From Novosphingobium kaempferiae (GTDB taxonomy: Bacteria > Pseudomonadota > Alphaproteobacteria > Sphingomonadales > Sphingomonadaceae), in the NCBI RefSeq assembly GCF_021227995.1, contig NZ_CP089301.1, positions 2,232,001 through 2,296,000 of the forward strand: a stretch of DNA of 64,000 nt, given 5' to 3'. The notes under the pieces are model-generated. The model searched no databases. It saw only the letters and a program-made list of their open reading frames with translations, and was not told the DNA's origin. The position numbers were made by a program, and so were the translations under genes. Shown piece by piece: positions 43,029-52,467 of the stretch. Position 1 is the first letter of the stretch; each line of letters begins with the position of its first letter.

Positions 43029-43847
43029 ATGAAATCCGCTATATTCGCTACTGCAGCAATGCTGCTTGCCGTTCCCGCTCATGCCCAGATGGCGCCTCCC
43101 CCGGGATCACCGGCGGTGGTGCCGATCAAGCCGTCGAAGATCATTCTCGTCGGCGATTCGACGACTGCGGTGGTGGGAGGCTGGGGACCGAGCTTTTGCG
43201 CCTATCACGTCACTTCATTTGCGGCCTGCCTGAACCTTGCCCGGGGCGGGCGCAGTTCCGGGAACTATCGCTGGGAAGGCTCCTGGGACGTGGCACTGTC
43301 GGAAATGCGGGCCAAGGGCTACCAGAAGACCTGGGTGCTGATCCAGTTCGGTCATAACGACCAGCCGGGCAAGCCCGGCCGCTCCACCGATCTCAAGACC
43401 GGCTATCCCGAGAACCTGCGCAGCTACGTTCGGGAGGCCCGTGCAGCCGGGGCGATTCCGGTGCTCGTCACGCCGCTGACCCGTCGAATCTTCAAGGACG
43501 GCAAGCTGGACAATGACCTTGCGCCCTGGGCCGAGGCGACGCGCGCCGTGGCGGCGGAAATGAAGGTGCCGCTGCTCGACCTCAACCGTGACAGCGTGCG
43601 ACTGGTCGAGGCGCTGGGCAGCGATTACGCCAATCGCTTCGCCCAAGTGCCCAAGGGCACTGCGGCCGCCGTTCCTGCCCCGGCCACGCCGGCCGGCACC
43701 GAAGTTCAGGTACAGCCGATGGCGATCCCCAAGCTCTCGTTCGACTACACGCACCTCGGCACCGAAGGCGCTAACGTATTCGCCTCGATCGTCACCGACG
43801 AACTGTCCCAGGCGGTTCCCGAGATGCGCCCGCTGCTGATCCCGTAA
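43029..43847 (+). CDS. rhamnogalacturonan acetylesterase (SGNH hydrolase, CE12-like)
   Basis: Secreted esterase of 272 residues that removes acetyl groups from rhamnogalacturonan I backbones. Signal peptide AIFATAAMLLAVPAHA. SGNH blocks: IILVGDSTTAVVGGWGPSF (Ser about residue 44), CLNLARGGRSSGNYRWEG (Gly), LIQFGHNDQPGK (Asn) and the C-terminal FDYTHLGTEGANVFA (Asp, His). The ATG at 43029 is preceded by CGGGAGGGAAA. It is divergent from the TonB receptor and ends 3 bases from the convergent IclR stop. Together with the fucosidase and pectate lyase it points to hairy regions of pectin. Confidence 0.9.
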   Translation: MKSAIFATAAMLLAVPAHAQMAPPPGSPAVVPIKPSKIILVGDSTTAVVGGWGPSFCAYHVTSFAACLNLARGGRSSGNYRWEGSWDVALSEMRAKGYQKTWVLIQFGHNDQPGKPGRSTDLKTGYPENLRSYVREARAAGAIPVLVTPLTRRIFKDGKLDNDLAPWAEATRAVAAEMKVPLLDLNRDSVRLVEALGSDYANRFAQVPKGTAAAVPAPATPAGTEVQVQPMAIPKLSFDYTHLGTEGANVFASIVTDELSQAVPEMRPLLIP

Positions 43848-43850
43848 GGG

Positions 43851-44654
43851 CTATCCGGCGACCGACCAGCCGAGGCCGTGCGAGATGTCCTGCGCCGCAC
43901 GGCCAAGCATTTCGCGGGTTTCCTCAAGGCTGGTCCGTTGCGAACCGTCGATGGTGACGAGGAACGGGATCGTCAGCGCCGCGCATACATGGCCATCGAA
44001 GCCGAACACCGGGAAGCTGATGTCGGTGACGCCAGCCGTGCGCGCGCTGGGCTGCATCTCGTAGCCCTGCAACCGCACCGCATCGAGCCGCCGCTCCAGC
44101 CGTGCCCGCGCCTCGTCGCCCACTGCGAGAGCAGAAAGCACCCGCGCACGCCGGTCATCCGCCGCGAAGGCGAGCAGGACATGGCCCGAACAACTCGTCA
44201 CCAGATCGACTACGGTGCCGAGGCGGATGCTGAAGCCCACCGCGCCCATGTTCTCCTGCCGGTGGATCACTGTGGCGCGCCCACCTGTCTCCACGACGAG
44301 GTGACAGGACTGGTTGGTCGCGCTCGATAGCTCATACATGATCGGCGCCGCGACATTGCTCAGGGTCTGCGCAGGCGTGGCGCGGAACGCCACGTCGAGC
44401 ACACGGTAAGTCACACTGTAGCGGTCATTGACGGGATCCTTCGCCAGCCAGCCAAGGCGTTCCATCACGATGATGATGCGGAACACCTCGCTGATCGAGC
44501 GCGAGAGCTTCTGCGCGATCTCGCTGATCGTCAGCCCGCGCGGTTCGGCGGCGAACAGCTCCAGTATCTGGATGCCCTTCTCCAGCGCGGGCGCGGAGTA
44601 GGATCGCTTGCCGCCCGAGGTGCCCTCGTCACCGTCTTCTTCTGTGCTGGCCAT
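43851..44654 (-). CDS. IclR-family transcriptional regulator
   Basis: Regulator of 267 residues. The winged helix-turn-helix (SAPALEKGIQILELFAAEPRGLTISEIAQKLSRSISEVFRIIIVMERLGWL) is followed by the GAF-like effector domain (SCHLVVETGGRATVIHRQENMGAVGFSIRLGTVVDLVTSCSGHVLLAF, then VRLQGYEMQPSARTAGVTDISFPVFGFDGHVCAALTIPFL). The ATG at 44654 was chosen; an ATG at 44693 adds 13 residues. It is separated by a strong terminator from the upstream receptor gene and is the only regulator inside the fucose locus, so control of the fucose genes is likely. The effector may be L-fuconate or a 2-keto acid; this is inference. Confidence 0.88.
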   Translation of the reverse strand: MASTEEDGDEGTSGGKRSYSAPALEKGIQILELFAAEPRGLTISEIAQKLSRSISEVFRIIIVMERLGWLAKDPVNDRYSVTYRVLDVAFRATPAQTLSNVAAPIMYELSSATNQSCHLVVETGGRATVIHRQENMGAVGFSIRLGTVVDLVTSCSGHVLLAFAADDRRARVLSALAVGDEARARLERRLDAVRLQGYEMQPSARTAGVTDISFPVFGFDGHVCAALTIPFLVTIDGSQRTSLEETREMLGRAAQDISHGLGWSVAG

Positions 44655-44703
44655 TCCAACCCGGATAATCGAGCGCCGATGCCTGCGCAACATGGTGCAG
44701 CGT

Positions 44704-44739
44704 AAAAGGATCGGCCGCAGCGGGGATATGCTGCGGCCG
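44704..44739 (-). terminator. intrinsic terminator after the TonB receptor operon
   Basis: CGGCCGCAGC (44712-44721) and GCTGCGGCCG (44730-44739) form a perfect 10-base-pair stem with an 8-base loop; on the minus strand the stem is followed by CCTTTTA. It ends the ADH-hydrolase-receptor transcript before the IclR gene. Confidence 0.72.
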
Positions 44740-44756
44740 ACAGGGGGAGTAGCCGG

Positions 44757-47489
44757 TCAGAACTTGACGCGCGCGCCTGCGGTGAAGCGGCGGCCGAAGT
44801 CGTATTCGCTGAGCAGCACGCCCTGCAGCGTCTCGCGCTTGAGGGTCGCACCCGTCACGTTGCTGGCGTTGAAGGTCAGCGACAGGAACTGCGTCACGTC
44901 GTAGTTGGCCGAGATGTCGAGCTGGCCGTAAGGCTTCTGGCGATCGCCGTCGCCGAAAGTGCCCGAGACGTTGTTGATCGCCGCGCTGCGATACGAATAG
45001 TTCGCACGGATGCCGAAGCCCGCCTTCTCGTAGTATGCGCCAAGGTTGTACGAACGCTTCGAGACGCCGGGGATCGGCACCTTCGGTCCACCCGCCACGG
45101 TCTCGACATTGCTGACGTCGAGCAATGTCAGGTTGGAGGTCACGCCGAAGCCGTCGAACGGGGAGGGCAGCATGTCGAGCGGCACCTGCGCGTTGAGTTC
45201 CAGCCCCTTGATCTTGCCGCCCGCTCCATTGTCCGGGCGGAAGGTGCGGAAGTCCATGGTCACGGTGCCCGTCAGCGTCGACCTGATGGTCCGTGTCTCT
45301 ACGGAGGTGGTGTCGACGATGAAGTTCTTCACGTCCTTGTAGAACACGGCCGCCGAAAGGAGCCCGGTCCGACCGAAGTAGTATTCCAGCGAGAGATCCG
45401 CCTGATCCGCAAGGTAGGGCTTGAGGAACGGATTCTGCGTGGTGATCGTGCGCACGTTGGCGTTGATGGCGACCGACGGTGACAGGCGGTTGAGGTCCGG
45501 CCGCGTCATCGCCCGGGCAAGGCCCATACGCACGATCAGGTTCTCGGTCGCATTGAAGCGCATGTTGAAGCTGGGCAGCCAGTTCGAATAGCGGTTCTTG
45601 AAGGAGATCGGCCCGCTGTCGGGCACGATCAGCGTTATGCTGTCGTTCTGGAGTTCGGCATTGGCGATGTCCGCGCCGAAGCCGTCCGAACCCACCCGCG
45701 TCCGCACGTAGCGCAGGCCGATGTTGCCTGCGAGGCGGTCGTCCGCCGTCGCGAAATCGACGCGCGCATATCCAGCCAGCACCTTCTCGCTCACCGTGAA
45801 CTGGTTGGTCCTGTCGATCGTCAGCGTGCCCCTGGCCAGCACGTCCTCGAGGCTGACGTTCTCGAACAGCTTCGAGTAATCGGGCACGAGGAAGACGCCG
45901 AGCCCCTCACCGATGAAGCGGGAGTAGTCGACCACCTTCAGCAGATTGGCCGCCGAAATCGCGCCGCCCTCGACCCCGGCCAGATACGGCGTGCCGTAGA
46001 TCTCGGACAGCACCTGCGGGCTCACGAAATACCGTGGGCGAGCGCCGAACGCGATCTCGTCCTCGCCGTAGTAGCCGCCGCCCTTGACCGAGCGGATGAA
46101 GCTATCGTCGAAATCGTACTTGAGGTCGAGGCGACCGCTCTTGTTGGTCTCAGTCGTCTTCTGCCCGCGAATGGCGGAGAAGCTGCGGAAATAGAACGTG
46201 CTCGGATCCAGCGGGTCGTATCCGCGCGTGTAGTTGATGTCCGGAACCGCACCGAGATCATCGCCGATGTCGTAGGACGCGGAAGCGCGGGAGATCGGCG
46301 CGAAGGAGTTGCGGTCCGATACGTTGCGCACCGAACGGCCCCAGTTGACCTCGCCCGAGACAGTCAGCTTGTCGAACGTCGCATCGCCGCCCAGCGCGAA
46401 GTTGAGCGTGCGATCCTTCGTCACCCAGTCGAGGTTGTTGGATTGGTGATCCACGCCATCCGCATCGAGGAACGTGAGAAGGTTGTTCTGGCCGACGGTG
46501 CTGCCGCGCACCGCACCGGTCGGGCCGCCGATGTTGGTCCAGCGCAACTGGTGCTCGAAGCGGTTGAACCCGTCGGTGAACCAGGTGGCGAGACCGTCAG
46601 CGTAAAGGTTCACGTTGTCCGCAGGCTTCCACTGGAGCCCACCGACAACCGCCTTGCGCTCGAAGTCGCCCTCGTCCGACACGAACGTGGTCGCATGGTC
46701 GAACCCGTAGGCAGTCGCGGACTTCACGCCGTCCTGATTGTAATCCTGCCCGCCCGACGCATTCTCGCGGCGCTGCTCGATGCCGTAGCCGGTGAAGCCC
46801 GCCTGGATGACCTTGCGCTTCTCGTAGTTCACGCCAAGGTTCACGCCGAAGCTGCCGTCGCCGAACACGCGGTTGATGAAGGCCGAAACGTGCGGCGTCA
46901 CCTTCTTCGGGTTGGTCTCGTAAAGGCCCTCCGCGACGACCGTGACGATGTTCTTGCCCACATCGGCCGGGCGGTTGATCTTGACGTTTACCGTCGCCGA
47001 AAGTCCGCCGTCGATCATGTCGGCGGTCGGCGTCTTGCTGACCTCGACCGTGCTGACGAAGTCGGTCGGCATCGAGGTGAACGAGAACCCGCGCGTACCG
47101 CTGGGCGAGGTCAGGACACGGCCGTTATAGAGCGTGCGCGTGAAGTTCTCCGAAAGGCCGCGCACACTGACACCGCTGCCCTCACCCTTGTTGCGGGTGA
47201 TCTGCACGCCGGTCACGCGCTGCAGAGATTCCGCGAGGTTGCGGTCCGGAAACTTGCCGATGTCCTCGGCCGAGATCGCCTCGACCAGATTGGGCGCGGC
47301 GCGCTTGATGTTGGCCGCGTCCTCAAGGCTGCGGCGGATGCCGGTAACGATGATCTCTTGTTCGGTAGCGCTATCATTCGCAGGCGCGGAAATGCGCTCC
47401 GGTTGCGCGGCATCCTGTGCGAAAGCGGGAAGCCCCGTTCCCGCGACAAGGAGTGCGGTCAACGATACGGTCCGGTGCAGATACCTCAT
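44757..47489 (-). CDS. TonB-dependent receptor in the fucose locus
   Basis: Outer-membrane transporter of 910 residues. Signal peptide VSLTALLVAGTGLPAFAQ; TonB box EQEIIVTGIRRS; plug with GKFPDRNLAESLQRVTGVQITRNKGEGSGVSVRGLSENF (same receptor group as the one at 39212, though the two are not close paralogues); beta barrel ending FTAGARVKF. There is no STN domain. The ATG at 47489 follows GGAGAGGAAGAG. The gap to the upstream hydrolase gene is 74 bases and there is no terminator between them, so it is probably co-transcribed with the alcohol dehydrogenase and the FAH hydrolase. Likely cargo: fucosylated oligosaccharides. Confidence 0.9.
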   Translation of the reverse strand: MRYLHRTVSLTALLVAGTGLPAFAQDAAQPERISAPANDSATEQEIIVTGIRRSLEDAANIKRAAPNLVEAISAEDIGKFPDRNLAESLQRVTGVQITRNKGEGSGVSVRGLSENFTRTLYNGRVLTSPSGTRGFSFTSMPTDFVSTVEVSKTPTADMIDGGLSATVNVKINRPADVGKNIVTVVAEGLYETNPKKVTPHVSAFINRVFGDGSFGVNLGVNYEKRKVIQAGFTGYGIEQRRENASGGQDYNQDGVKSATAYGFDHATTFVSDEGDFERKAVVGGLQWKPADNVNLYADGLATWFTDGFNRFEHQLRWTNIGGPTGAVRGSTVGQNNLLTFLDADGVDHQSNNLDWVTKDRTLNFALGGDATFDKLTVSGEVNWGRSVRNVSDRNSFAPISRASASYDIGDDLGAVPDINYTRGYDPLDPSTFYFRSFSAIRGQKTTETNKSGRLDLKYDFDDSFIRSVKGGGYYGEDEIAFGARPRYFVSPQVLSEIYGTPYLAGVEGGAISAANLLKVVDYSRFIGEGLGVFLVPDYSKLFENVSLEDVLARGTLTIDRTNQFTVSEKVLAGYARVDFATADDRLAGNIGLRYVRTRVGSDGFGADIANAELQNDSITLIVPDSGPISFKNRYSNWLPSFNMRFNATENLIVRMGLARAMTRPDLNRLSPSVAINANVRTITTQNPFLKPYLADQADLSLEYYFGRTGLLSAAVFYKDVKNFIVDTTSVETRTIRSTLTGTVTMDFRTFRPDNGAGGKIKGLELNAQVPLDMLPSPFDGFGVTSNLTLLDVSNVETVAGGPKVPIPGVSKRSYNLGAYYEKAGFGIRANYSYRSAAINNVSGTFGDGDRQKPYGQLDISANYDVTQFLSLTFNASNVTGATLKRETLQGVLLSEYDFGRRFTAGARVKF

Positions 47490-47563
47490 GTGCTCTTCCT
47501 CTCCAGTTGCCGCCCCCGGTCTTCGCGGTGGCCGGCCTTCTCCAATCACATCACGTTGAATTC

Positions 47564-48409
47564 TTACTTCGGCGCCACCACGCGCTGACGCTGTTCGCCG
47601 AGCCCTTCGATACCGAGGCGGACTTCGTTGCCCGGCCGGAGGTAGCGTGGCGGCTTGAGGCCGAGGCCGACCCCGGCGGGTGTGCCGGTCGAAATCACGT
47701 CGCCCGGATGCAGGCTCATGAACTGCGACACGTGCGCGATGATCTGCGGCACCGTGAAGATCATGTCGGCGGTGGTGCCGTCCTGATGGCGCTCGCCGTC
47801 CACTTCCAGCCAGATGCGGGCGCTGCCGATATCGGGGACCTCGTCCGCGGTCACCAGCCAGGGGCCGGTGGGCCCGAAGGTGTCGCAGCCCTTGCCTTTG
47901 TCCCAGGTGCCGCCGCGATCGAACTGGAAGCTGCGCTCGCTGACGTCGTGGACGACGCAGTACCCCGCCACATGATCGAGCGCGTCCGCCTCATCGATGT
48001 AGGCGCCTGCCTTGCCGATCACGACGCCGAGTTCGACTTCCCAGTCGAGCCGGTCCGAACCGCGCGGCTGTACGATGTCGTCGTTCGGGCCGACGATGGC
48101 GCTGGTCCACTTGTTGAAGACGACGGGCTCGGCCGGCGGCTCCATGCCACTCTCGCGCGCATGATCGATGTAGTTGAGGCCGATGCACACGAACTTGCCG
48201 ATCCGACCCACGCAGGCACCAAGACGGACGCCCTCCTCGACAACCGGCAGTTCCGACAGATCGAGCTCGCGCAGTCTGGCGAGACCTTCGCTCGTCAGTA
48301 CGTCCCCGGCGATGTCGTCAACGATACCGGACAGGTCACGCACGCGGCCCTCGGGATCGAGGATACCGGGGCGTTCGTGGCCCGCTTCGCCGAACCTGAG
48401 CAACTTCAC
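47564..48409 (-). CDS. 2,4-diketo-3-deoxy-L-fuconate hydrolase (FAH family)
   Basis: Enzyme of 281 residues. FAH-family signatures: FVCIGLNYIDHARESG (about 73-88), metal-binding glutamates in DWEVELGVVIG (124 and 126) and aspartate in VHDVSERSFQ (155), followed by the lid GPWLVTADEVPD and the terminal STGTPAGVGLGLKPPRYLRPGNEV. In the oxidative L-fucose pathway (and the related rhamnose route of sphingomonads) it cleaves the diketo acid to pyruvate and L-lactate. Length fits. Neighbours confirm the pathway: fuconate dehydratase and both sugar-acid dehydrogenases are in the adjacent operon. The start at 48409 is 13 bases after the alcohol dehydrogenase stop. Confidence 0.88.
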   Translation of the reverse strand: MKLLRFGEAGHERPGILDPEGRVRDLSGIVDDIAGDVLTSEGLARLRELDLSELPVVEEGVRLGACVGRIGKFVCIGLNYIDHARESGMEPPAEPVVFNKWTSAIVGPNDDIVQPRGSDRLDWEVELGVVIGKAGAYIDEADALDHVAGYCVVHDVSERSFQFDRGGTWDKGKGCDTFGPTGPWLVTADEVPDIGSARIWLEVDGERHQDGTTADMIFTVPQIIAHVSQFMSLHPGDVISTGTPAGVGLGLKPPRYLRPGNEVRLGIEGLGEQRQRVVAPK

Positions 48410-48422
48410 GTGATATTCTCCT

Positions 48423-49433
48423 TCACAGAACCACCAGCGCCTTGATGACGCCCGCGCCCGGCTCCATCAGCCGCCCGATTGTTTCGGGCACATCGGCGAA
48501 AGGCAGCGTGTGGCTGACGACCGCATCGAGCGGGAACTCGCCCGCACGGAGCACCTCGATGACTTGCGCGAAGTCCTCATGCGTGGCGTTGCGGCTGCCG
48601 AGCAGGGTCATTTCGCGCTTGTGGAATTCGGGGTCGCTGAACGCGATGTCGGCGGTGACGATCGAAACCAGCACATAGCGCCCGCCGTGAGCCACGTAGG
48701 CGAACCCGGCCTCGATGGCCTTGGCATTGCCGGTGGCGTCGAACACGCAGTCGTAGAACTCGCCGTCGGTCAGGACCGACAGTTCACCCGCGGTATCTGC
48801 CCCCAGCGCCACCCCATGCCGCGCACCGAGGCGGTCCACGCAGAGCGCTACACGGGCCGCGTTGCCATCCAGCACGGTGACTTCGGCTCCAGCGCGCGCT
48901 GCAAAGAAGGCGACCGCCATGCCGATCGGCCCGGCGCCGACGACGAGGACACGTTCGTCCGCCTGCAGATCGGCACGGCCGACTGCATGGCGACCGATCG
49001 AGAGAAATTCGACCATGGCGATCTCGTCGAGCGAGAGGCCATCGGCGGCGATCAGGTAGCGCTCGTCCACCGCGAGGTATTCGGTCAGCCCGCCGTCCTT
49101 GTGGACGCCGAGCACGCTGATGCGGGTGCAGCAGTTGGACCTGCCCTTCCGGCAGGCCACGCATGTGCCGCAGGAATGGTAGGGCATGATGCAGACGCGA
49201 TCGCCGGCCTTCCAGACGCCGTCGCTACCCGCGGTGACGATTTCCCCCGCCAGTTCATGCCCCGGCACGCGCGGGTAGGAGAGATAGGGCTGCGTGCCGC
49301 GAACGATGTGATAATCGGTGCCGCAGATGCCCACGCGGCGGATACGCACCAACGCCTCACCCGGCGCGGGGACCGGCATCGCGCAGGCATCGAGCACAAG
49401 CCTGCCCGGCTCGACGCAACTGATCCTCGCCAT
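48423..49433 (-). CDS. zinc-dependent alcohol dehydrogenase (MDR superfamily)
   Basis: NAD(P)-linked dehydrogenase of 336 residues. The catalytic zinc site is seen in VGICGTDYHIV and PGHELAGEI, the structural zinc cysteines in HSCGTCVACRKGRSNCC, and the Rossmann motif in VLVVGAGPIGMAVAFFAA. From its look it is in the L-galactonate/sorbitol dehydrogenase branch. In this operon it could oxidise L-fucose itself, KDF at C4, or a related sugar acid; since SDR enzymes for these steps are present, its role is redundant or distinct. The start at 49433 opens at MARISCVEPG. It is first in the operon with the FAH hydrolase and the TonB receptor, behind a region with two palindromes. Confidence 0.82.
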   Translation of the reverse strand: MARISCVEPGRLVLDACAMPVPAPGEALVRIRRVGICGTDYHIVRGTQPYLSYPRVPGHELAGEIVTAGSDGVWKAGDRVCIMPYHSCGTCVACRKGRSNCCTRISVLGVHKDGGLTEYLAVDERYLIAADGLSLDEIAMVEFLSIGRHAVGRADLQADERVLVVGAGPIGMAVAFFAARAGAEVTVLDGNAARVALCVDRLGARHGVALGADTAGELSVLTDGEFYDCVFDATGNAKAIEAGFAYVAHGGRYVLVSIVTADIAFSDPEFHKREMTLLGSRNATHEDFAQVIEVLRAGEFPLDAVVSHTLPFADVPETIGRLMEPGAGVIKALVVL

Positions 49434-49500
49434 TTCCGGCACGCCTTCACCCCTCGCACATCGCACCGAATCGAAGGCGTTCGCCCGTCCGGCTGTCTTC

Positions 49501-49550
49501 GTCGATATATCGACCTATATGCCATATGTGCAATTTATTTTTGCATATGG
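49501..49550. promoter_or_regulatory. palindrome cluster upstream of the alcohol dehydrogenase operon
   Basis: GTCGATATATCGAC (49501-49514) is a perfect 14-base palindrome. CCATATG (49522-49528) and CATATGG (49544-49550) then form an inverted repeat with a 15-base spacer. The stretch is AT-rich against a GC-rich background and lies 68-117 bases before the start, so it is a probable regulator site, perhaps for the IclR protein. Confidence 0.5.
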
Positions 49551-49594
49551 AATTTCGTTCGATAGCGATGGTCCAAGAATTCGAAGATATCCAG

Positions 49595-49633
49595 CAAAAA
49601 GCCTGCCTCGGATTTCCGAGACAGGCTTCTTAT
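49595..49633 (-). terminator. intrinsic terminator after the fucose operon
   Basis: On the minus strand the sequence reads AAGCCTGTCTCGG, a short AAAT loop, CCGAGGCAGGCTT, then TTTTG: a 13-base stem with one mismatch and a T-run. It lies 36 bases after the L-fucose dehydrogenase stop and ends the operon that begins at 55712. Confidence 0.8.
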
Positions 49634-49669
49634 TTTCGCATGTGAAACCATCCAACCGTTATGCTGACG

Positions 49670-51713
<2,044 letters not shown>

Positions 51714-51717
<4 letters not shown>

Positions 51718-52457
51718 TCGACCGTCCATCCCCCGTCGATCACGGCTGTGGTCCCCGTCATGAAGGCGCTTTCGTCCGATGCAAGATAGAGCGCGAGCGC
51801 CGCGATCTCGTCCGGTTGGCCGAGCCGACCGACCGGCTGGCGGCCCGAGAACGCAGCCCGCGTGGCCTCGAAGCTCTCACCGGTCACGTCCGCCTGCGCC
51901 TGCATGCGCGCACGCAGCGAAGGGCTCTCCACGGTGCCGGGGCAGATAGCGTTGCAACGCACACCATCCTGCACGAAGTCCGCGGCGACCGACTTGGTCA
52001 GGCCGATCACCGCCGCCTTGCTCGCACCATAGGCGAAACGGTTGCGCACGCCGATGATCGACGACGCGACCGAGGATACGTTCACGATGGAGCCTCCGCG
52101 CCGCTCCACCATCGCCGGAAGGTAGGCCTTGATAAGCCGGAACATGGCGGTCGCGTTGAGGTCCAGCGAGGCGGACCACTGTTCCTCGGTGCAATCCAGC
52201 AGCGTGCCGGGGAACACGATGCCGGCACAGTTCACCAGCACATCGCACTCGCCCGTTGCGGCGGCCAGCGCTGTGACAGCGGTCGGGTCGGTAAGCTCGG
52301 CAACGTGGGACACAACACCTTCGAGCGTGGCGAGGCCTTCCGCATCGCGATCGACCGCATGCACGCTCGCGCCCTCAGCAACGAAGCGCTCGGCGATGGC
52401 ACGGCCGATTCCGGCGGCGGCGGCTGTCACCACCGCCCTTTTTCCGGCAAGTCTCAT
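51714..52457 (-). CDS. 2-keto-3-deoxy-L-fuconate dehydrogenase (SDR family)
   Basis: Dehydrogenase of 247 residues, probably oxidising KDF at C4 to the 2,4-diketo acid. Motifs: AVVTAAAAGIGRAIAERFVAEG, VNCAGIVFPG, serine in VNVSSVASSI, YxxxK in YGASKAAVIGLTKSVAADF, and the SDR tail ALYLASDESAFMTGTTAVIDGGWTVE. The IGVRNRFAYGASKAAVIGLTKSVA stretch is typical of the KDF dehydrogenase group as remembered from Xanthomonas. The start at 52457 is 10 bases after the GH95 stop. The ATGA overlap with the dehydratase gene suggests coupled translation. Confidence 0.88.
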
Positions 52458-52467
52458 GGATACTCCT

